A DNA stretch of 64,000 nucleotides from CAZVYN01 sp964631125 (lineage in GTDB: Bacteria; Eisenbacteria; RBG-16-71-46; CAIMUX01). The stretch spans positions 1 to 64,000 of the forward strand of contig CAZVYN010000002.1 of assembly GCA_964631125.1 (NCBI GenBank), read 5' to 3'. The translations under genes were made by a program, and so were the position numbers. Below, one piece after another: positions 50,022-60,398 of this stretch. The stretch's first letter is position 1, and each line of letters begins with the position of its first letter. A model generated the notes under the pieces. The model was given only the letters and a program-made list of their open reading frames with translations, made no database searches and was not told the origin of the DNA.

Positions 50022-52663
50022 TCACTCCTCCAGAACCCACTCCTCCGCCGGCGTCCGCAAGTTGTACGACGAAGACATCACCGCCCCGTACGCCCCCGCA
50101 TTCTCGATCAGCATCACGTCGCCAGGATGCGTCTCCGGCAACAGCCGATCCCGCCCCAGGACATCGCTCGATTCGCAGATCGGACCGACCACATGCCAGT
50201 AGCCGGAAGGCGCCTCGTCGAGCCGCGTCAGATTGTGGATCGTGTGCCACGCGCCGTAGAGCGCCGGGCGCAGCAGCGAGTTCATCCCGGTCGCCAGCCC
50301 CACGAACCCGACACCGGCCTTGCGACGCACCTGGGTCACGGGCGCAATGAGCACCCCCGCTTCGCTCACCAAGAACCTCCCCGGCTCCATCCGCAGCTCT
50401 AGCCCGACCGCCGCGCGACGCAGCGACGCGAGGCTTGCGTTCAACGTCCGCAGATCGAGCGGCGGTTCACCGGGCCGCTCCGGCACGCCGAGTCCTCCTC
50501 CGAGATCGATCCAGCGAAGATCACTCAGGTGAGCGCGCAGTAGGTACAGCGCCTCGCCGACCCCGGCCCAACACTCCGGATCCATCACGCCACTTCCGAC
50601 ATGGGCGTGCAGTCCGGTGATCCGCACGTCGTGAGACGCGAAGAACGCGGCGAGGCCCGCCACCTCGTCGGGCAGCAGTCCGAACTTCGCGTGCGCGCCG
50701 GCGGTCTTCACCTTCTCGTGGTGCCCGCGGCCCAGACCCGGGTCGATCCGCAGCGCGAGTTCACGACCGCGAAAGAGCTCCGGCGCCTCGCGGATGAGCT
50801 GCGGCCCGTCGATCGTCACGTTCGCGCCCGCCGCGAAGGCCGCTGCGTATTCCTCGAGTGGACAGAAGTTCGGCGTGAAGAGGACGGCGACGCTCGCGCC
50901 GAAGAGATCCCGCACGCGCGCGATTTCCGCCGCCGAAACGCACTCGAAGCCGAGCCCGCTCGCACGAATCGTCGCGAGCACACGCGGATGCACGTTGGCC
51001 TTCATCGCGTAGAAGATCTGGTCGATGTTGGTCAGCTCGCTGCGTAGGGACGCGACCCGATGCCGGATCGTGGCGAGGTCGTAGACGTAGCGCGGGCGGC
51101 CGTCCGCCATGAGACTCAGCAGTTCGGCGCGACGCGTGCGCCACCAGACCGCGCCCCCGCGTCCACCCTCAACCTCACCCTCATCTTCGCCCTTCCCCTG
51201 CTGGGCTCGGGCATCGAACGCTCGCCGCCCCGAGAGCATCTCCCACGTTGGCCCCAGCCGGTCTTCCTGCCCTTGCGCCGAGAACAGCGCCGCGTGCAGT
51301 CGCTCGACCAACACGGCCGCGTCGTCCTCATCGACGACGAACGAGAAGTTCAGGTCGTCGGTCGACTGCGTCACGAGGTGCACCGGCCGTTCACCGAAGG
51401 CCGAGAGCGCTGAGCCGAGCTGTGCGAGCGCGGTGCGAAGCCGTCGCCCGACGATGGAGATCACAGCGCACGGATGTCTCACCTCGACCTGTCCCAGCGA
51501 ACCGAGCCGCTCCACGAGCGCCGCGAACGATCGCCCATCGACTCCGCCCGGAAGTTTGTCGAGCGTGACGCTGACCGACGCCTCGGAGGTCGCGACGAGA
51601 TCGATCGAGACCCCTTCTTCCTGGAAGCAAGCAAACGCGCGCGCGAGGAAGCCGGGGGCCTCCCAGATCGAGAGGGTCGAGAGCGTGAGCAACGTCACGT
51701 CGCGACGGCAGGTCACGGCCGTGAGACGCGGGCGATCGTCATCGAGCGGCGTCACGCGCGTGCCGTCGGCCTGCGGATCGAGGGTCGAGCGCACCTCGAG
51801 CGGAATGCCCTCGCCGGTCAAGGGCGCCAAACAGCGCGGATGGAGCACCTTGGCGCCCATCGCCGCCAGTTCCTGCGCCTCTCGGTAGTCGAGACGCCGG
51901 ATCAGTCGAGCGGATGGGATGACGCGCGGATCCGCGGTGAACATACCGGGCACGTCGGTCCAGATCTCCAGCCGTTCAGCGCCGAGCAACGCAGCGAGCA
52001 ACGCCGCCGAAGTGTCGCTCCCTCCGCGTCCCAACAGACAGGTCTCGCCCGTGCGCGTGCGCGCGAGGAATCCCTGGGTGAGCGCGACTTCCGCCCCCTC
52101 GAGCAGCGGCTCGATCCGGCCCGGATCGTGTGTGATCGGAACCTGCGCCTCGAGGAACGCGCGCTCCTCCGGTTCGTTCGGACGCGGCTCGCTGCGCAGC
52201 AACTCGAGCGCGTCGAGCCACCGAGCTTCGAGCTCATGTCGACGCAGCGCGACGACCCCGATTCGCGTCGACGCCATCTCCCCGAAGCTCGAGGCACGCG
52301 CGATGACCCTCGGTGTCGCCTCTTCGGTGAGGCGGATTCCCTCCAGTCGCCGGGTCAACTCTCGGAAGAGCTCTTCGACTGGCGCCCACTCCTCGGGCGA
52401 CGCAGAGAGCTCGCGCGCCAATCGCTCGTGGGTCTCGCGGATCCAGCCGAGCGCGGTCGAGTCTCCCGCCGCGCGCGCCTCGTACACCGCCTGGAGCAGC
52501 CGATCGGTCACGCCAGCCAGCGCCGAGACGACGATCAAGACGCGAGGCGGGGCCCGTTCTCACTCTGACGGATCGGGTGCACGCGCTCTGCGATCACCCG
52601 CCAACGCTCGGCCGACACGACCGACGTGCCGCCGAATTTCAGGACGACCCATGGACTCGACAT
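50022..52663 (-). CDS. Fused aspartokinase / diaminopimelate decarboxylase, frameshifted near the N-terminus
   Basis: A bifunctional lysine-pathway enzyme: aspartate phosphorylation at the start and meso-diaminopimelate decarboxylation at the end of the pathway. The ATG at 52663 follows GGAGAG and reads SSPWVVLKFGGTSVVSAERW, the aspartokinase N-terminus with KFGGTS, but hits TGA at 52535. The frame continuing as IVVSALAGVTDRLLQAVYE begins one step off (first possible start TTG at 52538) and runs 838 residues through the kinase, ACT-type domains and a PLP decarboxylase with FYAMKAN (PLP Lys), HAHVGSG, DLGGGLG, EPGRFLV and CESSDVLG. The shift must lie between 52538 and 52559, near GGGCCCC. Either an indel (error or mutation) or unusual coupling. 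Confidence 0.85.
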
Positions 52664-52778
52664 CCGCTCTCCAGCGTCGGCGGATTCTACGGCGTGCGGA
52701 CCGCGTCCGCCGGCCCGAACAGGTCGTCGAACAGGTGCTGAAGCGTGTTCGACGACCGAAAGAGAGGTTCCATTCCCC

Positions 52779-53999
52779 TCAACGAATGACGGTGATCGGA
52801 CGCGTGTGCCTGGTCCCGTCTTGCGCAGCAAACGAGAGGAAGTACCGGCCGGCCGCGAGCGACCGCGGAATGTCGACCGCGCCGCCCGCGCTGGTCAGTC
52901 CGACGATCTCGCGTCCCCCCGCGTTCAGGACGCGGACGTTCGAAACCGACGAAGCGTTCTGCGCCAGCTCGACGATGCGAACGCTCTGGCCGCGCACCGG
53001 ATTCGGGAAGACGACGAAGAGATCGTCGCGCTGACCGATCGGAGTCGCGACATCGGCCGGATCGAGGAACGAGTACTTCCACATGTCGCTTCTCAACCCG
53101 CTGTTCAGCAGGCCACCGGTGAAATACAGCGTCTCGTCGATGATGAACGTGCCCGGGGCCCAACGCGCCTCGCCGGGATGCGGCGTCAGTTGGGTCCAAC
53201 TATCGAGCACACCGTCATACTCCCACATCTCGCCCGTGGGGAACTGATCGTGCGACTCGTCTTCGCCGCTGAGGACGTAGCCTTTCCCGCCGCGCGAGAA
53301 CTGCGTGCCCGCGACGCGTCCCTCGGACGGGAGATCGTCCATGCGGGTCCAGGTGTTGGTGTCGCGGTTGTAGCGGTAGACATCCTTGTAGATGCCGGCG
53401 CCGTGACCGAAACAGACGTACGGCGTGTTTCCGATATTGAAGTAGTAAGGATGATGGCGGTTGGGCCCCGGCAGATCGGGCCGTTGCACCCAGATGTTGG
53501 TGGCGATGTCGTACTCCCACCAGTCCTTGAGATTGCCGGTCTGGGCGCCGCCGCAACCGACGAAGATCTTCCCGTCATCGGTGATGACGAAGGCGGGATG
53601 CGTGCGACCCAGCGCGGGGAGCGGCGCTAGCTGTGTCCAGAGCGCGGTCTGCGGGTTGTACTCCCACAGGTCGGCCAAGAAGACCGAGCCCGATCCGAAG
53701 CCGAGATAGCCTTTGCCCCCCCACTGACCACCGTAGGAATAGGTGCGGTCAGGTCCCGGGAAATCAGGCAGAACGGTCCAGCTATCGGCGACCGGGTCGT
53801 AGCGGAAGAAGTCGTCCGAGATAGAGGACCCGCCGGTGGTGGAGCCGGTGACCAGATACCCGAATCCGTCCAGGGCGAAAGTCACCGGATGGTGGCGACC
53901 GACGCCCGGGAAGCTCGCTACTTGCTCCCAAGTTTGAGCGGAAGAGACGGTCGCGGAGACGAAGCAGAGGGTCAAGGCGGCGATGTTTCTCAAGTGCAT
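52779..53999 (-). CDS. Secreted kelch-repeat protein with FlgD-like C-terminal module
   Basis: 406 residues. The signal peptide MHLRNIAALTLCFVSATVSS is followed by six kelch-type blades (for example FFRYDPVADSWTVLPDFPGP, LWEYNPQTALWTQLAPLPAL, WWEYDIATNIWVQRPDLPGP) forming a propeller. The C-terminal module has VFPNPVRGQS, VRVLNAGGREIVGL, AAGRYFLSF and ends RPITVIR. Likely exported and surface-associated by the same route as the other proteins with this tail. No catalytic function assigned. Confidence 0.84.
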   Translation of the reverse strand: MHLRNIAALTLCFVSATVSSAQTWEQVASFPGVGRHHPVTFALDGFGYLVTGSTTGGSSISDDFFRYDPVADSWTVLPDFPGPDRTYSYGGQWGGKGYLGFGSGSVFLADLWEYNPQTALWTQLAPLPALGRTHPAFVITDDGKIFVGCGGAQTGNLKDWWEYDIATNIWVQRPDLPGPNRHHPYYFNIGNTPYVCFGHGAGIYKDVYRYNRDTNTWTRMDDLPSEGRVAGTQFSRGGKGYVLSGEDESHDQFPTGEMWEYDGVLDSWTQLTPHPGEARWAPGTFIIDETLYFTGGLLNSGLRSDMWKYSFLDPADVATPIGQRDDLFVVFPNPVRGQSVRIVELAQNASSVSNVRVLNAGGREIVGLTSAGGAVDIPRSLAAGRYFLSFAAQDGTRHTRPITVIR

Positions 54000-54077
54000 A
54001 CGGGTGGCGTCCCTTCTCGAGATGCGGGGGGCGTGGAGGCGAGGGTCTCGACGAATCCGGTGGGCCTGGACTGAGCA

Positions 54078-54656
54078 TCAGGATATCCGACGGGACCCCG
54101 AACTCGCGACCCACTCTCGCTCCAGCAGTCCGTAGAAGGCGGTGTCCGAGATCTCGTCGTTGACGATCCACCGCTCCCGCAGGAGCCCCTCCCGCTGGAA
54201 TCCGAGTCGCTCCAGCGCGCGGCAGGACGCCGCATTGCGCGAATCGGCGTCCGCTTCGAGCCGATGGAGTCTCAGCGGTCCGAAGGCGAAATCGACGACG
54301 GCGACGAGCGCCTCGTTCATGTAGCCGCATCCCCAGTAGGCGCGGCCCAAGATGTAGCCGATCTCCGCGCGGCGATTGCCGGGATCGATCCCCATGAGGG
54401 TGCAAGTGCCCAAGATCTGGCCGTCCTCGATCCGCTCGACGCCCCATTGCAGCAGGTCGCGCCGCGCGAACCCTTCGTGGATCCGTCCGATCAGTCGATC
54501 CACCTGCGCTAGATCGTTGTGCGGCGGGCTGCTCCAGTACCGCATGACCTGCGGATCGGAAAAGACGTCGAAGAGCGCGGTGCGATCGGAGTCCTCGATG
54601 CGGCGCAACCGGAGCCGCGGCGAAGTCAGCGTAGGGAACTCCTCCCAGTCGATCAC
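54078..54656 (-). CDS. GNAT N-acetyltransferase, RimJ/RimL type
   Basis: 192 residues of the Acetyltransf_3 type that acetylates protein N-termini or small amines using acetyl-CoA. Features: LTSPRLRLRRIEDSDRTALF near the start, AEIGYILGRAYWGCGYMNEA (acetyl-CoA-binding region with the GxG-type loop), and RNAASCRALERLGFQREGLL. The GTG at 54656 with GGAGG five bases upstream is preferred to a much longer frame whose added residues are not family-like. Substrate unknown. Confidence 0.85.
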   Translation of the reverse strand: MIDWEEFPTLTSPRLRLRRIEDSDRTALFDVFSDPQVMRYWSSPPHNDLAQVDRLIGRIHEGFARRDLLQWGVERIEDGQILGTCTLMGIDPGNRRAEIGYILGRAYWGCGYMNEALVAVVDFAFGPLRLHRLEADADSRNAASCRALERLGFQREGLLRERWIVNDEISDTAFYGLLEREWVASSGSRRIS

Positions 54657-54888
54657 GACCACCTCCGGAATCGGCGCCCGAACCCGAGAAAAATAGGAGT
54701 GTCGCCTGATCGGAGAATCGGTGCTAGGGTTCCGCGGTCTGGCTGGCTGAATGAGAGTCTGATCTGGTCCATAGTGCCCACGCTCGTTCTCTTCACTCGC
54801 CTTCGGGCCCACACGGTGGCCCCTTTCCTCTTGGACCCGGAAAGCAAAAAGAATGGGTCCCCTAGATCCCCACAGGAGGGAACGCACG

Positions 54889-55218
54889 ATGGGTACGAAA
54901 CTGTACGTTGGCAACTTGACCTTCGATACGAACGACTCTGATCTCGAGGAATTGTTCGCCTCGCAGGGTGCCGTTCGGAGTGCTCAGGTCGTCATGGACC
55001 GGGACAGCGGACGCAGCAAGGGCTTTGGGTTCGTCGAGATGGGCACCGATGGAGAGGCGCAGAACGCCATCTCCGCCCTGAACGGCCGTGACTTCAAGGG
55101 CCGCGCTCTCACCGTGAACGAGGCTCGCCCCCGCGAAGATCGCGGACCTGGCGGCCCGAGCCGTGGCGGTCCTCCGCGCGGCGGCAGCGGTGGCGGCGGC
55201 GGAGCGCGTCGCTACTAG
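54889..55218 (+). CDS. RRM RNA-binding protein with glycine-rich tail
   Basis: 109 residues. One RNA-recognition motif with RNP2 LYVGNL (5-10) and RNP1 KGFGFVEM (44-51), then a Gly/Arg/Pro-rich tail ending GGGGGARRY. This is the bacterial single-RRM type often linked to cold or stress RNA metabolism. ACAGGAGGGA precedes the ATG. The leader contains a possible GGACCC/GGGTCC stem (about 54833-54860). The gene is followed by four tandem GTTCGCTG units and a clear intrinsic terminator. Confidence 0.92.
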   Translation: MGTKLYVGNLTFDTNDSDLEELFASQGAVRSAQVVMDRDSGRSKGFGFVEMGTDGEAQNAISALNGRDFKGRALTVNEARPREDRGPGGPSRGGPPRGGSGGGGGARRY

Positions 55219-55249
55219 TTCGCTGGTTCGCTGGTTCGCTGGTTCGCTG
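55218..55249. repeat. Tandem 8-bp repeat (GTTCGCTG x4)
   Basis: Four perfect copies of GTTCGCTG start at the last base of the RRM stop codon and fill the start of its 3' untranslated region. Confidence 0.9.
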
Positions 55250-55305
55250 TTGAAAGACTCTCGTCAGCGGCTCGCGCAAGCGGGTTGAAAGACGGGTTTG
55301 AAGAA

Positions 55306-55344
55306 GAGGGGAAGCGTTCACGCGCTTCCCCTCGATTCTTTTTT
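55306..55344 (+). terminator. Intrinsic terminator of the RRM gene
   Basis: GAGGGGAAGCG / CGCTTCCCCTC (11-bp perfect stem, 6-base loop) followed by GATTCTTTTTT. The best classical Rho-independent terminator in the window. Confidence 0.9.
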
Positions 55345-55368
55345 GGGCGTGGGCGCCCCGGCGCGGCT

Positions 55369-55800
55369 TTACTGCCGGTCGCGCACGAAGCGCTGGCGGA
55401 GCAGAGTGTCGAGCGCGAACTTGCCCGGACCGTTCAACAAGATCAGAAGTGCGATCGCGAGGTAGAGCGAGGCCAGCTCCCACGATCCGCCCCTCCCGAC
55501 GAACGGCTGCCCTTTCGCCATGTGCTGCGCCACCGCGCCGATCATGGTGCAGGCGACGCCCAACGCGGCGAGCGGGGCCAAGAGTCCGACGATGAGCGCG
55601 AATCCGCCGAAGACCTCGGAGAAGGCGGCCAGCGCCTGGAGGAAGGGCGGCGCCCAGGCACCCTCGCCCATCCAACTGAACGGCGTCTGGATCTTGCCCC
55701 ATCCATGGAAGATCAATCCGGCCCCCGCGATGACGCGAAGGAAGAGCAGCGCCGAGCCGAGCCGAGTCGAACTCTCGGGCGGAAGGAAGAACGAACGCAC
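55369..55800 (-). CDS. DoxX-family membrane protein
   Basis: 143 residues with four predicted helices: ALLFLRVIAGAGLIFHGWGK, FLQALAAFSEVFGGFALIVG, LAALGVACTMIGAVAQHMAK and LASLYLAIALLILLNGPGKF, matching the DoxX fold with its HGWGK and GPGKFALD motifs. DoxX-like proteins are membrane proteins of uncertain, often redox- or stress-related, role. GTG start with a perfect AGGAGGT five bases upstream. Confidence 0.88.
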   Translation of the reverse strand: MRSFFLPPESSTRLGSALLFLRVIAGAGLIFHGWGKIQTPFSWMGEGAWAPPFLQALAAFSEVFGGFALIVGLLAPLAALGVACTMIGAVAQHMAKGQPFVGRGGSWELASLYLAIALLILLNGPGKFALDTLLRQRFVRDRQ

Positions 55801-55834
55801 GTGACCTCCTGGAGTGAGCGCCGCGTGAGCGCGG

Positions 55835-58063
55835 CTAGTCGATCAACACGACCGAACGGGACACTGTTCCCTTCGCTGTCCGACCACTCACGAAGTAGAC
55901 GCCGGCCGCGACGCGGCGTCCATGTTGATCGCGCCGGTCCCAGTCGACCGATCCCGTCGCGGCGACCAAGGTGCGAACATGTCGTCCGTCGAGCGCGTGG
56001 ATCTCGATCTCGACCTCGGCCTGCGCGGGCTGCAGCGTGAACCGAACCGACCCGCGCGCAGGGTTGGGTTGCGCCACCAGTCCGACGGATCGATCGCTCG
56101 GTGGAACATCGGGCGCATCCGACACGCTGACACACTGCGTCGCGAAGCTCCGGACCTCGTCGGAATCGAAAGCTCCGTAGAGCGCCTCGGACGAGTGTTC
56201 GATCGCGCGCCCCACGTCATCCGTTCGCAACGTCGCCAAGAGCGCGCCGACGTCAGGTCGTGAGAAATCGTAGACCCAGACTCGCCCGCTCGGGCTTCCG
56301 TCCAGTTCCCCACCGGATACGAAGGTCACCACCTCGGCCACCGTCACGTCGTAGGCTGACAACGGGGTGCGTGTCTCGCGCAGGAGCACGGGCGCCATCG
56401 GATCGGCCAAGGCGACGAGTGCGATGCTCCCCTGCCCCGAGAGGTCGGCCAAGCACGCGATGTAGGCGATGCCGTTGGATATCTCCACGCCCCGAGCCGG
56501 TCGCGCCAGCGACAGCGATCCGAGCAAGACAGGACTCTCCGGATCGCTCACGTCGACCAACTGCACGAACCCAACCGTCTCGCCACCGACGACGCACGCG
56601 AGCGCGTCGTCCTCGCTCGCCACCTCGACGCGGTACGCCTTGCCGGACATCGGCGTGCTCGAGGCCGTGCTGAGCGATGTCGGGATCGCGACGTCGAGGA
56701 CCTGCAGACCAAAGTCACCGTCGGCCACCAGCAGATGATCCCCGAGGAGCGCGCCGCCGTAGGCCGTACCCGGCGTGTCGAGGGCGGCCACCGACTGCGG
56801 CGCGGCGGGATTGGAGACATCGATCACGCGACACCCGGAGGCGCCGTCGCAGATAAAGGCGTACGGCGGCGCCAGAGTGACATCGTGGGCGAACGAAGGA
56901 GTATCGATGCCGCCGAGGCTGGAGGGCGCCAGCGGATCGGCCAGGTCGAAGATGCGAAGCCCCGCATTCCCGTCCGCGACATAGAGGCGATCGTCGACCA
57001 CCGCGAGTCCGCGAGCGGCGCCGGTCGTCGTCGCTACGCCGAGTTCTTCCGGCAAGTCCGGCGCGCCGAGGTCCAGCACGTCGAGAACGCCGGCGGCGCC
57101 GTCTTGGAGCACGTAGCCGAACGCGCCGCTGTGCGCGATGTCCGCGACGTAGCCGCCGGTCTCCAGAAACCCGTCGAGCGCGGGCGGCGACAACGCGGCC
57201 AACGCGGTCAACGCGACCGTCGCGCCGCATCCGTTGAGCAGGTGATCGGCCGTCAGATCGAGCGCCGCGCCGTCGCAATACCCGAAGCCGAGCGAAACGG
57301 GCGCCATCGGATCGGAGATGTCGAAGTAGTCCACGATCGAACTTCCGCCCGCGGCCAGGACCACGCCGTTGGTCTCGATCCCGATGCCGAACGAAGTCGT
57401 CGTGTAATCGCTCAGAGGGAATCGCAACAGCTCGGTCGGTTGAGACGGCGTGCTCACATCGACGACGGCGATGAAGAGCGGCCCCTTCACTTCAGACGTG
57501 CAGGCGAGGAAGATCGAGTCTCCGACGCGCGTCAGTCCGCGCGGAAAGGCGCCGACCAACGGCAGGAACGAGATCGGGCTCGGCGCCGAAGGGTCGGTCA
57601 CGTCGTAGAGCCAGAGCTGCGCCCCGACCAAGACGTAGAGCCGATTCCCCGCCGCCAAGAGGCCGCCACAGGCCGGCGCCAGGACACTCGCGCTCGAGAT
57701 CGGTGCGTACGGATCGGAGACGTCGTAGATCCGGAAGAAGTCGCCGTCGCAAACGTACAACCGCTCGTCGAGCAGATCGGCGGAGCGAGCCCAACCGGGC
57801 GTGTCGACCAGCGCGGAGACCGCAGGTTCGTACGGGTCGGCCAGGTCGAGGACCGCGAACCCGGCGGCGCCGAGCGCGATCACGCCGCGCGGTCCCTCGA
57901 CCGCGAGCTGCACCCCGCCCGGCGGACTGCCGAGCGTGGCGATGCGGTGGAGCGTGTCCCGATAGTCGATGCACTCCGCGCCGGCCGGAGAGACCTCACC
58001 CGAGAGCGGGAAGAGAGCGAGCGAGAGCAGCGCGAGCGCGCGACGGCCGCGGACCGGAACCAT
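55835..58063 (-). CDS. Secreted LVIVD-repeat propeller with FlgD-like C-terminal module
   Basis: 742 residues. The signal peptide is ALALLSLALFPLSGEVSPAG. About ten LVIVD repeats follow, each with a D(V/L)xDPxxP core (VLDLADPYEPAVSALVDTPG, IYDVSDPYAPISSASVLAPA, VIDVSNPAAPQSVAALDTPG), predicted to form beta-propellers. The last 85 residues are the FlgD-like module: AQPNPARGSV, IHALDGRHVRTL, WDRRDQHGR, SRSVVLID. The ATG at 58063 follows AGGAG by eight bases; an upstream in-frame extension lacks protein character. Probable surface protein. Confidence 0.84.
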   Translation of the reverse strand: MVPVRGRRALALLSLALFPLSGEVSPAGAECIDYRDTLHRIATLGSPPGGVQLAVEGPRGVIALGAAGFAVLDLADPYEPAVSALVDTPGWARSADLLDERLYVCDGDFFRIYDVSDPYAPISSASVLAPACGGLLAAGNRLYVLVGAQLWLYDVTDPSAPSPISFLPLVGAFPRGLTRVGDSIFLACTSEVKGPLFIAVVDVSTPSQPTELLRFPLSDYTTTSFGIGIETNGVVLAAGGSSIVDYFDISDPMAPVSLGFGYCDGAALDLTADHLLNGCGATVALTALAALSPPALDGFLETGGYVADIAHSGAFGYVLQDGAAGVLDVLDLGAPDLPEELGVATTTGAARGLAVVDDRLYVADGNAGLRIFDLADPLAPSSLGGIDTPSFAHDVTLAPPYAFICDGASGCRVIDVSNPAAPQSVAALDTPGTAYGGALLGDHLLVADGDFGLQVLDVAIPTSLSTASSTPMSGKAYRVEVASEDDALACVVGGETVGFVQLVDVSDPESPVLLGSLSLARPARGVEISNGIAYIACLADLSGQGSIALVALADPMAPVLLRETRTPLSAYDVTVAEVVTFVSGGELDGSPSGRVWVYDFSRPDVGALLATLRTDDVGRAIEHSSEALYGAFDSDEVRSFATQCVSVSDAPDVPPSDRSVGLVAQPNPARGSVRFTLQPAQAEVEIEIHALDGRHVRTLVAATGSVDWDRRDQHGRRVAAGVYFVSGRTAKGTVSRSVVLID

Positions 58064-58165
58064 GGATGGGACTCCTACGATGTGATCGCGCCAGACTCGC
58101 GTGCCATCGATGGTGCGATGGATCCGCCCCGTCCTGCAAGCGCCAGAGGTTGTATCCTCCCGGCC

Positions 58166-58966
58166 ATGGGGCCATCCGATGAGAGCTGGGAGCTGTACGG
58201 TTCGCTCGCGCCCCTCTACGACGCCTTCTACCGCACGATGGATTACCGCGGACAAGCGGACCTTTACGCGCGGCTCCATCGCGAACTCTCGCCGGTCGGC
58301 GGACGGCGCCTCCTCGACCTCTGCTGCGGCACCGGTCGTCACGCCGCGCGGCTGAGCGAACGGGGCTATCGCGCGGTCGGCTACGACCAGAGCCGCGCGA
58401 TGCTGCGGGCGGCCGCCCGCCGGTTGGCGGCGGTGGTGCGCGGAGATCATCGGAAGATCGCGCTGCGGGGTCCGTTCGATCTGGTGACCTGCGTCGGCCA
58501 CTCGCTCTTGCAGGTGCAGACACCCGTTTCGTTGCGGGAGACCCTCGCGCAGATCTTCGCGCTGCTCGCGCCGGGCGGCGTCTTCCTCTGCGACATGATC
58601 GACCGGCGCGCCGGTCTCGACTCACGCGAGCACGAGAACTTCGACGAAGAACTCGGGCTCCGCTACGGCATCCAATGGCTCTGGGACGGTTCGAGCGAAT
58701 CGATCACCACCGTCGTGCGGATGGGAATCCACCAGGGCGGCGAGGAGATGCAAGCCGAGGATCGGCACCGGCTACTCGCGCTCGAGGTCTCGCAACTCGT
58801 ACGGGAACTCGAGACCGTCGGCTTCGATGTGCACACCTATGAAGACGACGTGATCGAAGACGACGCCGAGTCCGACGCCGAGTCCGACGCCCAGTCCGAC
58901 CCCGCGCCCGTCCCGCTCGATCCCGACTCCCGCCACGCCCTGCTCGCCTGCGTCCGGCCCGCCTGA
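58166..58966 (+). CDS. Class I SAM-dependent methyltransferase
   Basis: 266 residues. Motif I is RLLDLCCGTGRHAARL, then GYDQSRAML (motif post-I), FDLVTCVGHSLLQV and LLAPGGVFLCDMI. The C-terminal region has an acidic repeat (DAESDAESDAQSD) before the final RHALLACVRPA. Substrate unknown; the form resembles small-molecule or biosynthetic methyltransferases. No strong Shine-Dalgarno before the ATG; AGAGG lies 14 bases upstream. Confidence 0.84.
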   Translation: MGPSDESWELYGSLAPLYDAFYRTMDYRGQADLYARLHRELSPVGGRRLLDLCCGTGRHAARLSERGYRAVGYDQSRAMLRAAARRLAAVVRGDHRKIALRGPFDLVTCVGHSLLQVQTPVSLRETLAQIFALLAPGGVFLCDMIDRRAGLDSREHENFDEELGLRYGIQWLWDGSSESITTVVRMGIHQGGEEMQAEDRHRLLALEVSQLVRELETVGFDVHTYEDDVIEDDAESDAESDAQSDPAPVPLDPDSRHALLACVRPA

Positions 58967-59047
58967 GCACCACCGCTTGACGTGCTCGACAACTCGGCGC
59001 ATCGTCGTCGCGCGTCGAATGGTCCCCAACCGCCTCTGAAGGCCCCC

Positions 59048-60360
59048 GTGCCGCGCTCTACCACCCGCTCGTTCTCCCCTCTTTTCGCCTTTGTCCTCAC
59101 CCTCGTCCTTGCCGCGGTGATCTGCTTCGCCCCGGGGTGCAGCGACGACGACGACAAGGATCCTGACCCCACGCCGGTCGGCGCCTTCCACCCGACGGAA
59201 GACGCCGAGATCGAAGGGACGATGGACGTCACCTCCGTCCTGATCCCCGCCGGTGTGACGATCACCGTGAGCGACGACCTCGACCTGCACTGCACGGGTC
59301 CGGTGGAGATCGCCGGAGAGATCGTCGGCGAGTGCGTCGAGATCGCGATCGAGAGCGATGAGGCCATGTCGATCACCGGTGAGATCCGCAATGCCTGCGC
59401 GACCGACACGACGCTCCGTTCGATCCGACTCGTCTGCGACGGAGAGCTCACGTTGGTCGACGGCGAGATCCGGTCGGCGGGCGATCTCGAGATCTCGAAC
59501 GATCCGAGCAAGGCGCCTGCTGCGTCGACGGAGTCTGCGTACTCACGGACGCAAAGACCTGTGCGATCGCGCTCGGCGACTACCTCGGCAACGGATCCGA
59601 CTGCGTGCCGGATCCGTGTGAAGGAGGTGAGGGCGCCTGTTGTATCGAGGTGCGCACCTGCATCGTCACGACTGAAGTCGCGTGCCTCGACGAGCGCGGA
59701 ACCTATTTCGGCGACGGGTCGACTTGCGAGCCGGAGAATCCGTGCGCGGGCTTCGGCGGCGCCTGCTGTCTGCCGGAAGAGGGGTGCACGTTGGGTTTCG
59801 AGAATGACTGCGCGCTGCTCCAAGGCAGCTATCAAGGCGACGGAACCTCGTGCGAACCGGACCCGTGTCCGTCGACGCCCGGCGCGTGTTGCAGCTGGCT
59901 CGACGGCTGTGTCATGACGACCCCCGAGGCCTGCTTCGGAGAGTTCGGGGGAGTCGGGAGCCTCTGTGTTGATTGCCCGGATATCTTTATCGAAGGGTTC
60001 TGGGACTGCGTTTTCGACGTCCTACAGGATCAGAATCCGCCGCACGATCCGTTCGTCGGCGGGCGGAACATCCATTCGTTCTCGCTCTCGGGGACGGGGA
60101 ACGCGCTCGGCGCCACCGGCTCCGCGCCGTTCGTCCACGGGAAGGGAACGATCTCGCAGTTGGGCGCCTTCGTGCTCGAAGGTGCGGGGACGGTGGCCGG
60201 ACGACCGAACGTCAACGTACGGTTCAGCGGCACGATCTCCGCGCGCGCGCCGGGGGCCGGTTGGGTGCTCGAGGGGGAGTATCGGTTCGGCAACACCACG
60301 GCGCCGTTCCAACTGCCCGGCGGCCCGATCACCTACTCGGTTCAGGCGACGAGGAAGTAG
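59048..60360 (+). pseudogene. Secreted Cys-repeat lipoprotein, frameshifted
   Basis: The GTG at 59048 (GAAGG upstream) reads a signal peptide with lipobox-like FAPGC, an acidic DDDD start and beta-helix-like strands (SVLIPAGVTITVSDDLDLHC, LTLVDGEIRSAGDLEIS). Near 59505-59512 the frame turns into low-quality Arg/Ser-rich sequence, while another frame takes over at GACCVDGVCVLTDAKTC and runs to 60360. That part has four repeats of the type GACC...C...C...GxYxGDGxxCxPxPC and a C-terminal beta domain (FSGTISARAPGAGWVLEGEY). The two halves were probably joined by a deletion; alternatively a single indel. A GTG at 59605 could start the second half without export. Confidence 0.65.
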
Positions 60361-60398
60361 CGGCGGGAAGACATGCGCGCGACGCTAGACTCGCGCCC

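Noticed and set aside
52538..52559. Programmed -1 ribosomal frameshift in the fused lysine gene
   Set aside because: No X-XXY-YYZ slippery heptamer in the zero frame and no obvious downstream pseudoknot; an indel is simpler.
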